A program made the position numbers and the translations under genes. Below are positions 26,089-32,698 of a stretch of DNA of 64,000 nt, one piece after another. The notes beneath the pieces are model-generated. The model saw nothing but the letters and a program-made list of their open reading frames with translations, was not told the origin of the DNA and did no database searches. Source of the stretch: Clostridiales bacterium. GTDB taxonomy: Bacteria > Bacillota > Clostridia > Christensenellales > Borkfalkiaceae. The stretch lies in assembly GCA_023667345.1 (NCBI GenBank), contig JAMPAF010000003.1:1-64000 (forward strand), in the 5' to 3' direction. Numbering within the stretch: the first letter of the stretch is position 1; the number at the start of each line of letters is the position of its first letter.

Positions 26089-27099
26089 ATGGTTAAATAC
26101 TTTGTAAACGGCGAAGCGGGCGGCTGCTCCACACTTACCCAGACCGACGCCTTTTCGCCCCTCTGCTGGGTAGATATGGTGAGCCCCACCGACGGCGAGG
26201 TCGAAAAGGTCGTACGCGAAACGCATATCCCCGAGGATATGATTAAAGCCGCCCTCGACGAAGAGGAAATGGCGCGTACCGAGTTCGACGAGGGGTGCTC
26301 GATGTTCGTCGTCGACTGCCCCGTCATAGAAGAGAGCGACGCGGGCGACGCCTACTCCACTCTCCCGCTTGCCGTTATCTACAACAAAAGCTGCGTTATG
26401 ACGGTATGTCTGAAGGGCAACCCCGTTTTAAAGGACTTTATTTCGGGGCGCACTAAGGTTAATTGCGACAACCCCGTGCAGTTTATTTTAAATTTTATGT
26501 TGGGCAACGCAAAGCGCTTTTTGTACTGCCTTAAACAGATAGACAGACGCAGTCAGCGCGTTCAGGCGGAGCTCGGGAGCAAGCTTAAAAACGACGACAT
26601 TCTGCAACTTCTGGAGCTTGAAAACTCGCTCGTCTACTTTTCCACTTCCTTAAACTCCAACGCCAAGGTGCACGACAAACTTTATAAAGCCGAAGCGGTT
26701 ATAAAGAGCGAGGAGTATCGGGACGTCTACGACGATTTGGTAATCGAGTGCAATCAGGCAATCGAAATGTGTAAAATTTACAAGGATACGCTGTCCGTTT
26801 CGATGGACGCGTACGGCTCGGTAATTTCGAACAACGCCAACGACTCGATGAAAAAGCTGACAATCATCACCATACTGCTTGCAATACCCACAATGATTGC
26901 GGGCTTTTGGGGAATGAATATGCCGGTGCCCTTTCAGGCGTTCCACGGCGAGACCTCGACAGTCTGGTGGTGGCTTGTAATAGCGATTACCCTCGTCGTC
27001 ACGGCGGGCATTGCCGTCATTATGCTTAAAGGCAACGTCCTCTCGCGCACGGCGCAAAAGAAGAGCAAAAAACAAAAGAAAAACAGGAAGAAAAAGTAA
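26089..27099 (+). CDS. corA: CorA-family divalent cation (Mg2+) channel
   Basis: 336 residues. A large cytoplasmic N-terminal domain and two C-terminal membrane helices, with the selectivity motif GMN in GFWGMNMPVP after the first helix. A short extracellular loop follows (PFQAFHGETSTVWWW). The basic tail KKSKKQKKNRKKK is typical. Forms a pentameric Mg2+/Co2+ channel. SD GAGGTG lies directly after a terminator T-run, so expression should depend on read-through. Its stop overlaps the start of the next gene by one base (TAATG). Confidence 0.93.
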   Translation: MVKYFVNGEAGGCSTLTQTDAFSPLCWVDMVSPTDGEVEKVVRETHIPEDMIKAALDEEEMARTEFDEGCSMFVVDCPVIEESDAGDAYSTLPLAVIYNKSCVMTVCLKGNPVLKDFISGRTKVNCDNPVQFILNFMLGNAKRFLYCLKQIDRRSQRVQAELGSKLKNDDILQLLELENSLVYFSTSLNSNAKVHDKLYKAEAVIKSEEYRDVYDDLVIECNQAIEMCKIYKDTLSVSMDAYGSVISNNANDSMKKLTIITILLAIPTMIAGFWGMNMPVPFQAFHGETSTVWWWLVIAITLVVTAGIAVIMLKGNVLSRTAQKKSKKQKKNRKKK

Positions 27100-27296
27100 T
27101 GCCCGTATTACAGTACCGTTGCCCCGCTTGCGGCAAACAATTCGACGAGCTCGTAAAAAAATTTTCGGACGAAGTGCGCTGCCCCGACTGCGGCAACGTA
27201 GCGATAAGGCAATACTCGGGCGAAATGTATTCCTCGACGGGCAAGCCGTCAAAAAAGTGCAGCGGCAACTGCAAGACGTGCGGCGGCTGCCGGTGA
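27099..27296 (+). CDS. FmdB-type zinc-ribbon protein
   Basis: 65 residues. N-terminal putative regulatory zinc ribbon: YRCPACGKQFDELVK and RCPDCGNVAIRQ. The C-terminus adds a second Cys cluster CSGNCKTCGGC. Usually annotated as FmdB-family, with no established function. Translationally coupled to corA. Confidence 0.8.
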   Translation: MPVLQYRCPACGKQFDELVKKFSDEVRCPDCGNVAIRQYSGEMYSSTGKPSKKCSGNCKTCGGCR

Positions 27297-27365
27297 GCCA
27301 CCGTAGGCATGTCCTTTAATTGCCGTTTTAAACGACCGACTTTTCAACAGCAAAACTTCGGTGAG

Positions 27366-27622
27366 GCGGAATTAAGAATTAAGAATGCAGAATTAAGAAT
27401 TATGCTAAGGAATATTTATAAAGATAAATGACCTTAGTTTAACCTTCCCCTTAGGGGGAAGGTGGCATTTTCGAAGAATGAGAAAATGACGAATGAGGGG
27501 TTGGTTGGTTTGAACGCGCTAACCCCTCATCCGCCGTAACCTTAACGGTTGCGGCACCTTCCCCCTAAGGGGAAGGTCATATTGCGGTTTTAATTCCGCA
27601 TTACGCATTACGAATTCCGAAT
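27366..27622. repeat. Composite repeat block
   Basis: AT-rich arrays flank the inverted pair CCTTCCCCTTAGGGGGAAGG...GAATGAGGGG and CCCCTCATCCGCC...CACCTTCCCCCTAAGGGG, very similar to 12483-12730. No gene is seen in 27297-27662. Confidence 0.8.
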
Positions 27623-27662
27623 TGAAAATAATCTGAATATTCCCATAAAAATCTGTCAATAA

Positions 27663-27695
27663 CCCCTCTGTAAGAAATTGCAGGGGGGCTTTTTT
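27663..27695 (+). terminator. Terminator-like hairpin that contains the next gene's Shine-Dalgarno
   Basis: CCCCTCTG (27663-27670) pairs with CAGGGGGG (27681-27688, one G-T), followed by CTTTTTT that runs straight into the ATG at 27696. The G-run in the 3' arm is also the only possible SD. Folding could therefore block both transcription and translation. Confidence 0.55.
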
Positions 27696-28130
27696 ATGCG
27701 CAGTTTACGCGGTTTTGCCGTTTTGGTCTTAACATTTGCCGCGGCGGCTTTGCTTTTATGCGCGCTTGCCGCCCTTCCCGACCGCCTTTTGTTCGAGGGC
27801 GGCGAAAGATATACCTTTTACGTAGGCGACACCTCGAAAAACTGCCGCGTGGTAAGCTGCGCCGCGCCCAAAGCGGGGCTAACGCGGCTTAGCTTGCAAG
27901 GCGTCTGCGGCGAAAGCGCGACCTATTCCTCCCTGAACGTTGAAGAGTTTTTAAAGAGCGTAAACGGCGAAATAATGTTCGAAGAGCAGATGAGCGACAG
28001 CGTAAATTACTACTGCAAAGCCGACCTGCCCTACTCCGTAAACATAAAAAACGCCACTATAAACCTGCACATATGCGTGCGTGACGACGGCGTTACGGTC
28101 GCTTCCCCCGTAATATTCGGCGGGTACTGA
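27696..28130 (+). CDS. Secreted or membrane-anchored protein of unknown function
   Basis: 144 residues from ATG 27696: one N-terminal membrane helix (or uncleaved signal) then an extracytoplasmic domain of about 110 residues with two cysteines in its middle (NCRVVSC) and others (GVCGES, YYCK, LHICV). I do not recognise the family with confidence. Its place directly before a SpoIIQ-like gene recalls the YwmB slot near spoIID/spoIIQ in Bacillus, and a sporulation-linked role is possible but unproven. Confidence 0.7.
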   Translation: MRSLRGFAVLVLTFAAAALLLCALAALPDRLLFEGGERYTFYVGDTSKNCRVVSCAAPKAGLTRLSLQGVCGESATYSSLNVEEFLKSVNGEIMFEEQMSDSVNYYCKADLPYSVNIKNATINLHICVRDDGVTVASPVIFGGY

Positions 28131-28148
28131 AAAAATTTTGTTTTGTAA

Positions 28149-28177
28149 GTATAAGTATTTTCGGGCTTGGCAATAAC
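28149..28177 (+). promoter_or_regulatory. Sigma-F/sigma-G-like promoter of the spoIIQ-like gene
   Basis: GTATA (28149-28153), 15 bases, GGCAATAA (28169-28176). This fits the forespore consensus GywTA / GgnnAnAn with the right spacing, and no vegetative promoter is evident in the same gap. Confidence 0.6.
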
Positions 28178-28215
28178 CAACCCGAAACTCATAATTAAAA
28201 AAAGGAGCAATGAAA

Positions 28216-28836
28216 ATGAGCCAAGAGAAGAAAACGCACAAAAGAAAAATTCTGCTTAGATATCTCATTTTAGCCGGGTGCATACTGCTTATCGCCGCGA
28301 TTACGGTCATTACGGTATGCGCCGTGAACGACTGGTTCCGTCCTCAGCTTTCCGCCGACGTTACCAAACCCGTCGACCCCGTTGACCCCGTAGAGCCCGA
28401 CAAGCCCACCGATACCGACGTTACGGCGGCAAATCCCGTGAGCAATATGGACGTGACGCGCGAGTACGAGTTCGGTTTGGACGTATCCCTGTGCAATTCA
28501 TGGCGTTACCATAAGGGCATGGATATGGCGGCTAAGGTCGGCGACAAGGTTGTCGCGTGCCTTGACGGCACCGTAGAGGAGATTAAGGTAGGCGACCGCG
28601 TTACGGGCACCACCGTAACCATTTCGCACGAGGGCGGCATTGTGACAATCTACCGCTTCGTGGACGTTAAGGAAGGACTTAAAAAGGGCGATAAGGTTAA
28701 GCGCGGCGACCAGATAGGCACCGTTTCGGAGTCCTGCGGCAACGAGTTCAAGCAGGAGCCGCACCTCCACTTCGAGGTTAAAAAGAACGGCAAAAATATC
28801 GACCCCGCGGAGTTTTTGGAAATCGAAAACAAGTAA
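28216..28836 (+). CDS. spoIIQ: SpoIIQ-like M23 (LytM) peptidase
   Basis: 206 residues: short cytoplasmic tail, one membrane helix, a Pro/Asp-rich linker (VDPVDPVEPDKPTD), then a LytM domain. Zinc ligands HKGMD (HxxxD) and HLHFEV (HxH) are intact, so it may be an active endopeptidase, unlike the degenerate B. subtilis SpoIIQ. In spore formers SpoIIQ joins SpoIIIAH across the two membranes around the forespore. ATG 28216 (MSQEKK) is favoured over 28210 by spacing from AAAGGAG. The forespore-type promoter upstream supports the assignment. Confidence 0.75.
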   Translation: MSQEKKTHKRKILLRYLILAGCILLIAAITVITVCAVNDWFRPQLSADVTKPVDPVDPVEPDKPTDTDVTAANPVSNMDVTREYEFGLDVSLCNSWRYHKGMDMAAKVGDKVVACLDGTVEEIKVGDRVTGTTVTISHEGGIVTIYRFVDVKEGLKKGDKVKRGDQIGTVSESCGNEFKQEPHLHFEVKKNGKNIDPAEFLEIENK

Positions 28837-28880
28837 AAGACAAGTTTAAACGCAATTATTCATATCCCCCCCCCATTTTC

Positions 28881-28925
28881 AGCCCCGCGGACAAGCTTGC
28901 CCGCGGGGCTGTTAAGCTTTTTCAC
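28881..28925 (+). terminator. Terminator after the spoIIQ-like gene
   Basis: AGCCCCGCGG pairs with CCGCGGGGCT, followed by a TTAAGCTTTTT tail. A C9 tract lies just before it (28866-28874). Confidence 0.65.
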
Positions 28926-29112
28926 ACCGGATTAAAGCCTTTAACGAAGGACAACCAAAAAAATGTTAAAAACTAAATAATTTTGTAATTTTTGAAAACT
29001 TTCAACATTTTTATAAAATGAAACAGTAAACTTAACATAAATTATAGCTTCAAACATATAATTATGTTAAAAAGTAACAAAAATAAATTTTTTAAATTTT
29101 TGAAAAATGTTA

Positions 29113-29141
29113 TTGACTGACATTTTGTTTGGTGCTATACT
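29113..29141 (+). promoter_or_regulatory. Strong sigma-A promoter with AT-rich upstream region
   Basis: TTGACT (29113-29118), 17 bases, TATACT (29136-29141). About 150 bases upstream are extremely AT-rich with A- and T-tracts, as in UP elements. The transcript leader has a 6-bp hairpin GCGGGA/TCCCGC (29189-29206). Confidence 0.75.
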
Positions 29142-29228
29142 GCTTACGAATTCGGAAATAGTGACCGGATAAAACGATAAAAATTCACGCGGGAGGCAAA
29201 TCCCGCCAAACTTACAGGAGGTAAGAAT

Positions 29229-29324
29229 ATGTTTATTTACGATAGTTTAAACTATCTTCAGGAGGAAAACAGGGAACTTGGCGTAAACGCTCTTTCCTAC
29301 GTCGTACTCTCTTGCGGTAGATAA
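29229..29324 (+). CDS. Orphan 31-residue peptide gene
   Basis: A short frame with ideal signals: SD AGGAGGT (29216-29222) six bases before ATG, a near-consensus promoter, and its own terminator. The peptide opens MFIYDSLNYLQEENRELG and ends ALSYVVLSCGR with a single Cys near the C-terminus. It has no signal peptide or membrane helix. The coding sequence contains a perfect 16-base palindrome, GATAGTTTAAACTATC (29241-29256), and a second AGGAGG at 29260. It could be a regulatory or antimicrobial peptide, a modified-peptide precursor or a dual-function RNA. I do not recognise the family. Confidence 0.65.
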   Translation: MFIYDSLNYLQEENRELGVNALSYVVLSCGR

Positions 29325-29357
29325 TACGAAAGAAAGAAAAAACTTAATATAAAATAG

Positions 29358-29391
29358 AAATCCACCCGCTAAGCTGGTGGATTTTTATTTT
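29358..29391 (+). terminator. Terminator of the 31-residue peptide gene
   Basis: AAATCCACC (29358-29366) pairs with GGTGGATTT (29376-29384), followed by TTATTTT. Confidence 0.85.
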
Positions 29392-29412
29392 ACTTCGTGC
29401 ATACAAGTCGGG

Positions 29413-29545
29413 GCGGCGGGTACCGTCATTGCGCTGGCGAAGCCGTGGCAATCCAGAAGATAAGCATTATTTATGTGCAATAATGTTTGCTCATAGTATT
29501 TTTACTGGATTGCTTCGTCGCTTTGCTCCTCGCAATGACGATTGA
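29413..29545. repeat. GTCATTGCG inverted repeat
   Basis: GTCATTGCGCTGGCGAAGCC...GGCAATCCAG and CTGGATTGCTTCGTCG...CGCAATGAC inverted around about 50 bases that include TGTGCAATAATG. Confidence 0.8.
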
Positions 29546-29605
29546 GAATTGATTCGCTTCAAGTTGCTCGCTTATTCTTTACTGTTCATCGGTAAACCTA
29601 TTTTG

Positions 29606-29677
29606 AACCACGCGACTATCGCGTGGTTTTCGTTATATAAAAACAGACGGTGCGCATGGGACGCGCCGTCTGTTTTT
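29606..29677. terminator. Two consecutive intrinsic terminators with no gene upstream
   Basis: AACCACGCG/CGCGTGGTT (29606-29628) with TT tail, then AAAAACAGACGG/CCGTCTGTTTTT (29639-29677, ~16-bp stem). No plus-strand gene ends here; they shield the promoter starting 29 bases later, or end an unrecognised transcript. Confidence 0.75.
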
Positions 29678-29705
29678 ATTTATGCGCGGCTTTGCCCCCG
29701 CACGC

Positions 29706-29734
29706 TTGACAATCGCCCCTTTAAACCTTATTAT
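29706..29734 (+). promoter_or_regulatory. Consensus promoter giving a leaderless mRNA
   Basis: TTGACA (29706-29711), 17 bases, TATTAT (29729-29734). The ATG at 29741 is seven bases after the -10, where transcription should begin, and no SD is present. Confidence 0.7.
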
Positions 29735-29740
29735 TTATAT

Positions 29741-30427
29741 ATGATAAAATTCGACGACGGCGAAACCGTACGGCTTTTGCGGAAAAAAAAGTTAGGCTTA
29801 AACGCTTGCTACGTTATATTCGCTCTGCTTCTCGTCTCGGCGGTGCTTGCCGCGGTGCTCGCGCGAGGGGTGTATTCCGACGGCGCGTTCCGAAGCAACC
29901 ATTTATACGCCTTGGCGTTTGCCGCCGTCTGCCTTGTCGCGCTCGTCGGGGTAATAGCTTTCGTAACCGCGCCGACGGAGCGCGCGCTCAAACTCGCGGT
30001 CAATTCCAAAATCGCGAAAGAGCTGCTCTCACGCGAAGATTTTTTTGCGGGGGATGGAAGAATTCTGTTTGCCGCCGACTACTCGGGCGACGTTCTGACC
30101 CTCACCCGCCAAAACTACACGGGCGCGATAAACCTCGACCCGTTCAACCAAAAATCAACCGAAAATATCGCCGCGGCGGGCACGAAAATCGAGTTCGGTT
30201 TAAAGGAATTGAAAGCGGTCCCCTCGCTGTACGCAACAATAGGCACGCGGCTTTGGCTGTTTTTGCAGGCATACTACTTTTTGCACGGCGCGAAAAACGG
30301 CGTCGAGAGCGTATATATCGCCGACAACATGGGCAAAAAGCCGGTATTTTTGCAGGTTTTCGCAATTAACGCGCCCCTCGAAAAGGCGAAAAAAAATTAC
30401 TTTATTAAAAAAGGACTAATTAAATGA
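29741..30427 (+). CDS. Two-helix membrane protein of unknown function, paralog of the next gene
   Basis: 228 residues: charged N-terminus, two adjacent membrane helices (about 22-45 and 55-80), then a cytoplasmic domain of about 145 residues. The domain shares GDxLxxxR...DLxP, YYxL, a VxxVYIADN-like motif and YFIKKGLI with the neighbour. Translation should begin at the mRNA's 5' end; upstream codons in frame are terminator and repeat sequence. The stop overlaps the next start (ATGA). Domain family not recognised; pleckstrin-like membrane proteins have a similar plan. Confidence 0.7.
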   Translation: MIKFDDGETVRLLRKKKLGLNACYVIFALLLVSAVLAAVLARGVYSDGAFRSNHLYALAFAAVCLVALVGVIAFVTAPTERALKLAVNSKIAKELLSREDFFAGDGRILFAADYSGDVLTLTRQNYTGAINLDPFNQKSTENIAAAGTKIEFGLKELKAVPSLYATIGTRLWLFLQAYYFLHGAKNGVESVYIADNMGKKPVFLQVFAINAPLEKAKKNYFIKKGLIK

Positions 30428-31116
30428 TTGATTTGACCTCGCGCGAAATGCAGTCCACCTTCAAAAAGTTGGAGCGCACGACGCTTGTAACCAACATAAC
30501 GATGTGCATAGTCACACTGCTCGCCGCCGCAATAGCCGTGTGGGGCTCCGCCTCCGCCAAGGGCGAAGCGAGCTGGTCGGAAATTATGTTCTACGTGCTT
30601 ATCGCGCTGCTTGCCGCTTACTTTGCGGCGGTGCTTGTGTGGGAGATTGTTCTGCGGCGCAAAAACTCGAAGGCGATGCACGCGTTCGTTGCGGAGGTCT
30701 TTTCTGACAGCATAGACGTGCTCGAAGGGGACGGAGCGCCGACAAAGGGTGCGGAAAATATTTCGTTCGAAACGTCGCTTGCGGGCGATAAGCTTGTGGT
30801 TATGCGCACCGACAGCGGCAGGTTTGTGGAATTCGACCTTGCCCCCGTGAGAAATTACAGCTCGGTCTGCGCGTACACGGTGCGACTTGCAAAGAGATAC
30901 GTGCGCGACTACTATTCATTAAAGGCGCAAGAGGGCGGCATAGACGGCGTGATTTTAACCGACAACGTGCAGGGGCGCGGCAGAAAGCAGATATTTATCG
31001 AGGGCGGCAAGCCTAAGTTCGCTCTTTTACTAAAATTCAGCTACTTTATAAGGCACGGACTTATAAATCTTCACCCCGAACCCTCCGCCGAAAAACAACT
31101 TACGTTTTTACCGTAA
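30424..31116 (+). CDS. Two-helix membrane protein of unknown function, paralog of the previous gene
   Basis: 230 residues with the same plan: basic amphipathic N-terminus, two membrane helices (about 22-42 and 58-78), cytoplasmic domain with GDKLVVMR, EFDLAP, YYSL, GVILTDN and YFIRHGLI matching the upstream protein. An extra tail of about 15 residues (LHPEPSAEKQLTFLP) is unique to it. Coupled by a four-base overlap, so the two probably work as a heteromer. Followed by a strong hairpin at 31124-31155. Confidence 0.7.
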   Translation: MIDLTSREMQSTFKKLERTTLVTNITMCIVTLLAAAIAVWGSASAKGEASWSEIMFYVLIALLAAYFAAVLVWEIVLRRKNSKAMHAFVAEVFSDSIDVLEGDGAPTKGAENISFETSLAGDKLVVMRTDSGRFVEFDLAPVRNYSSVCAYTVRLAKRYVRDYYSLKAQEGGIDGVILTDNVQGRGRKQIFIEGGKPKFALLLKFSYFIRHGLINLHPEPSAEKQLTFLP

Positions 31117-31123
31117 AAAAGAA

Positions 31124-31163
31124 AGCCGCGCGGCTTGATTTACTGCCGCGCGGCTAGAATTTT
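31124..31163 (+). terminator. Terminator of the paralogous membrane-protein pair
   Basis: AGCCGCGCGGC pairs with GCCGCGCGGCT, followed by AGAATTTT. Confidence 0.75.
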
Positions 31164-31171
31164 CCTGTTTA

Positions 31172-31345
31172 TTTAGGCTTCCCCCTTATACCTGAGGGGG
31201 AAGCTGTCATTTTGCCCGCAAAATGACTGATGGGGGTGTATAAGTTCCGAGCCGAAACTCCTTGAATTAACCAACCCCTCATCCGTCCCCGCGTTAGGCG
31301 CTGCGACACCTTCCCACTAAGGGGAAGGTCTTATTGCGCATTGCT
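31172..31345. repeat. Composite repeat block
   Basis: CTTCCCCCTTATACCTGAGG...GACTGATGGGGG faces CCCCTCATCCGTCCCC...CACCTTCCCACTAAGGGG. Confidence 0.75.
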
Positions 31346-31370
31346 AATCGCGAATTTGCCTCGCGCCGCC

Positions 31371-31538
31371 TCACCGCTTATTCACGGTGCTCTTCTTCTC
31401 GCCCGTGTACTCCGCGTGAAAGCGCGCAACCTCTTCGGGGTCAACCGAAATCTTCTGCAACGCCCCAGTGCACTCGTTGGCGCTTGCGCCGCCCTCGAAA
31501 ACTTCGTCAATAATCTTTTTACTGTTCTTTCTTCCCAT
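31371..31538 (-). CDS. Small hypothetical protein (55 residues)
   Basis: An uninterrupted frame opening MGRKNSKKIIDEVFEGG and ending KKSTVNKR. It is basic at both ends with an acidic centre (SVDPEEVARFHAEYTGEK). Codon usage resembles the neighbours. The SD (AGGGGT) is poorly spaced, and it lies 39 bases downstream of the flavin reductase gene on the same strand, so it could be co-transcribed. Family unknown. Confidence 0.5.
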   Translation of the reverse strand: MGRKNSKKIIDEVFEGGASANECTGALQKISVDPEEVARFHAEYTGEKKSTVNKR

Positions 31539-31577
31539 ACCCCTATTTTGGGCAAAGCCGAAAGAATTATACGCGGC

Positions 31578-32138
31578 TTATTTCAGTTTTGCGCCGTCCG
31601 CAAACGCGTTGCCGACCGCCTCGCCGAGCGCGATATACTTGTTGTTCACGGGGTCGAAAGTTATGGGGCGGAATTTGGACGGGTCTATATTGCCGTTTTC
31701 GCCGAGTACGCTCTCATCGGCGCACACGTTGACTATTCTGCCGATGACCAGCCCCTCTTCTTCGATAGTCTTAACATATTCGCACTCCAACGCCATGGGC
31801 AGCTCGTTGATGACGGGCGCGTCCACAAACGCGCTCTTAGTCGCGGTAAAACTCGCCCTTTTGAACTTATCGGGCACCTTATCGCCCGAAACTATGCCGA
31901 CGTAATCTTCCGAGACCACGTGCGCCGCGTCGGCTATGCTCACCGTAAACGCCTTCTTCTTCAAAATGTTTTTGGTCGTCTTGTGGTTGGAATCAAGGCA
32001 GATGCCAACAAGCCCCGTATCGGCAATTCCGCCCCAAGCCGCGTTCATGGCGTCGGGCGTGCCGTTCTCGTCATAGGTCGCTATGATAAGCACGGGCATG
32101 GGGTACAGCCAGGTTTTAGCGCCGAAATTCTTTTTCAT
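31578..32138 (-). CDS. Flavin reductase / flavoredoxin family protein
   Basis: 186 residues of the FMN-binding split-barrel fold. The N-terminus PMPVLIIATYDENGTPDAMNAAWGG and the NHKTTKNILKKKAFTVSIAD block are typical of flavoredoxin-like NAD(P)H:flavin reductases in anaerobes. Cytoplasmic. AAAGGAG precedes the ATG. The next gene upstream on this strand is a cupin, with a short AT-rich spacer between. Confidence 0.88.
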   Translation of the reverse strand: MKKNFGAKTWLYPMPVLIIATYDENGTPDAMNAAWGGIADTGLVGICLDSNHKTTKNILKKKAFTVSIADAAHVVSEDYVGIVSGDKVPDKFKRASFTATKSAFVDAPVINELPMALECEYVKTIEEEGLVIGRIVNVCADESVLGENGNIDPSKFRPITFDPVNNKYIALGEAVGNAFADGAKLK

Positions 32139-32190
32139 TTTAATTCTCCTTTAAAATTATTGACCTTAATTGCGAATTGCTAATTGCGAA

Positions 32191-32613
32191 TTATCTTATC
32201 GCCTTTTCGTATTCTTCGTCCGAAACGGGCTCGCACCACTCGGTGGAACCGCCCTCCGCGGGCACCTCTACCGCAAGGTGCGAAAACCAGCTGTCTCTCC
32301 CCGCGCCATGCCAGTGCTTTACGCCGACGGGTATGTTGACGACGTCGCCCGCCCGCATTTTGATTGCGGGCTTGCCCCATTCCTGATAATACCCCTCGCC
32401 GCCGACGCAGATTAAAATCTGCCCGCCGCCCTTTTGCGCCTTGTGTATGTGCCAGTTATTGCGGCACCTCGGCTCGAAAGTCACGTTGGCGATAAATACC
32501 TGCTCTTTCGATACGGGCGCAAGATAGCTCTGCCCCGCAAAATATTGAGCGTACGCATCGTTCGGCGCACCCACGGGGAAGAAAATTCCGTTTTGATACT
32601 CCTCTTTATTCAT
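32191..32613 (-). CDS. Single-domain cupin protein
   Basis: 140 residues. Cupin motif 1 is NNWHIHKAQKGGGQILICVGGEG and motif 2 GDVVNIPVGVKHWHGA, giving the usual metal-binding His set. Similar proteins sit beside carboxymuconolactone decarboxylase-like or flavin reductase genes in gut anaerobes, with unknown substrates. AAAAGGAG precedes the ATG. Confidence 0.82.
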   Translation of the reverse strand: MNKEEYQNGIFFPVGAPNDAYAQYFAGQSYLAPVSKEQVFIANVTFEPRCRNNWHIHKAQKGGGQILICVGGEGYYQEWGKPAIKMRAGDVVNIPVGVKHWHGAGRDSWFSHLAVEVPAEGGSTEWCEPVSDEEYEKAIR

Positions 32614-32698
32614 AAAATCTTATCTCCTTTTACGCTATTTATGTTTTCAATTTGTGCTTTTAATCAAACCCCGCCATAACATTTACCGGCGGTTTTAA

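Noticed and set aside
29549..29740. N-terminal extension of the leaderless membrane protein
   Set aside because: It would be encoded by a dispersed repeat and two terminator hairpins; the promoter lies downstream of it.
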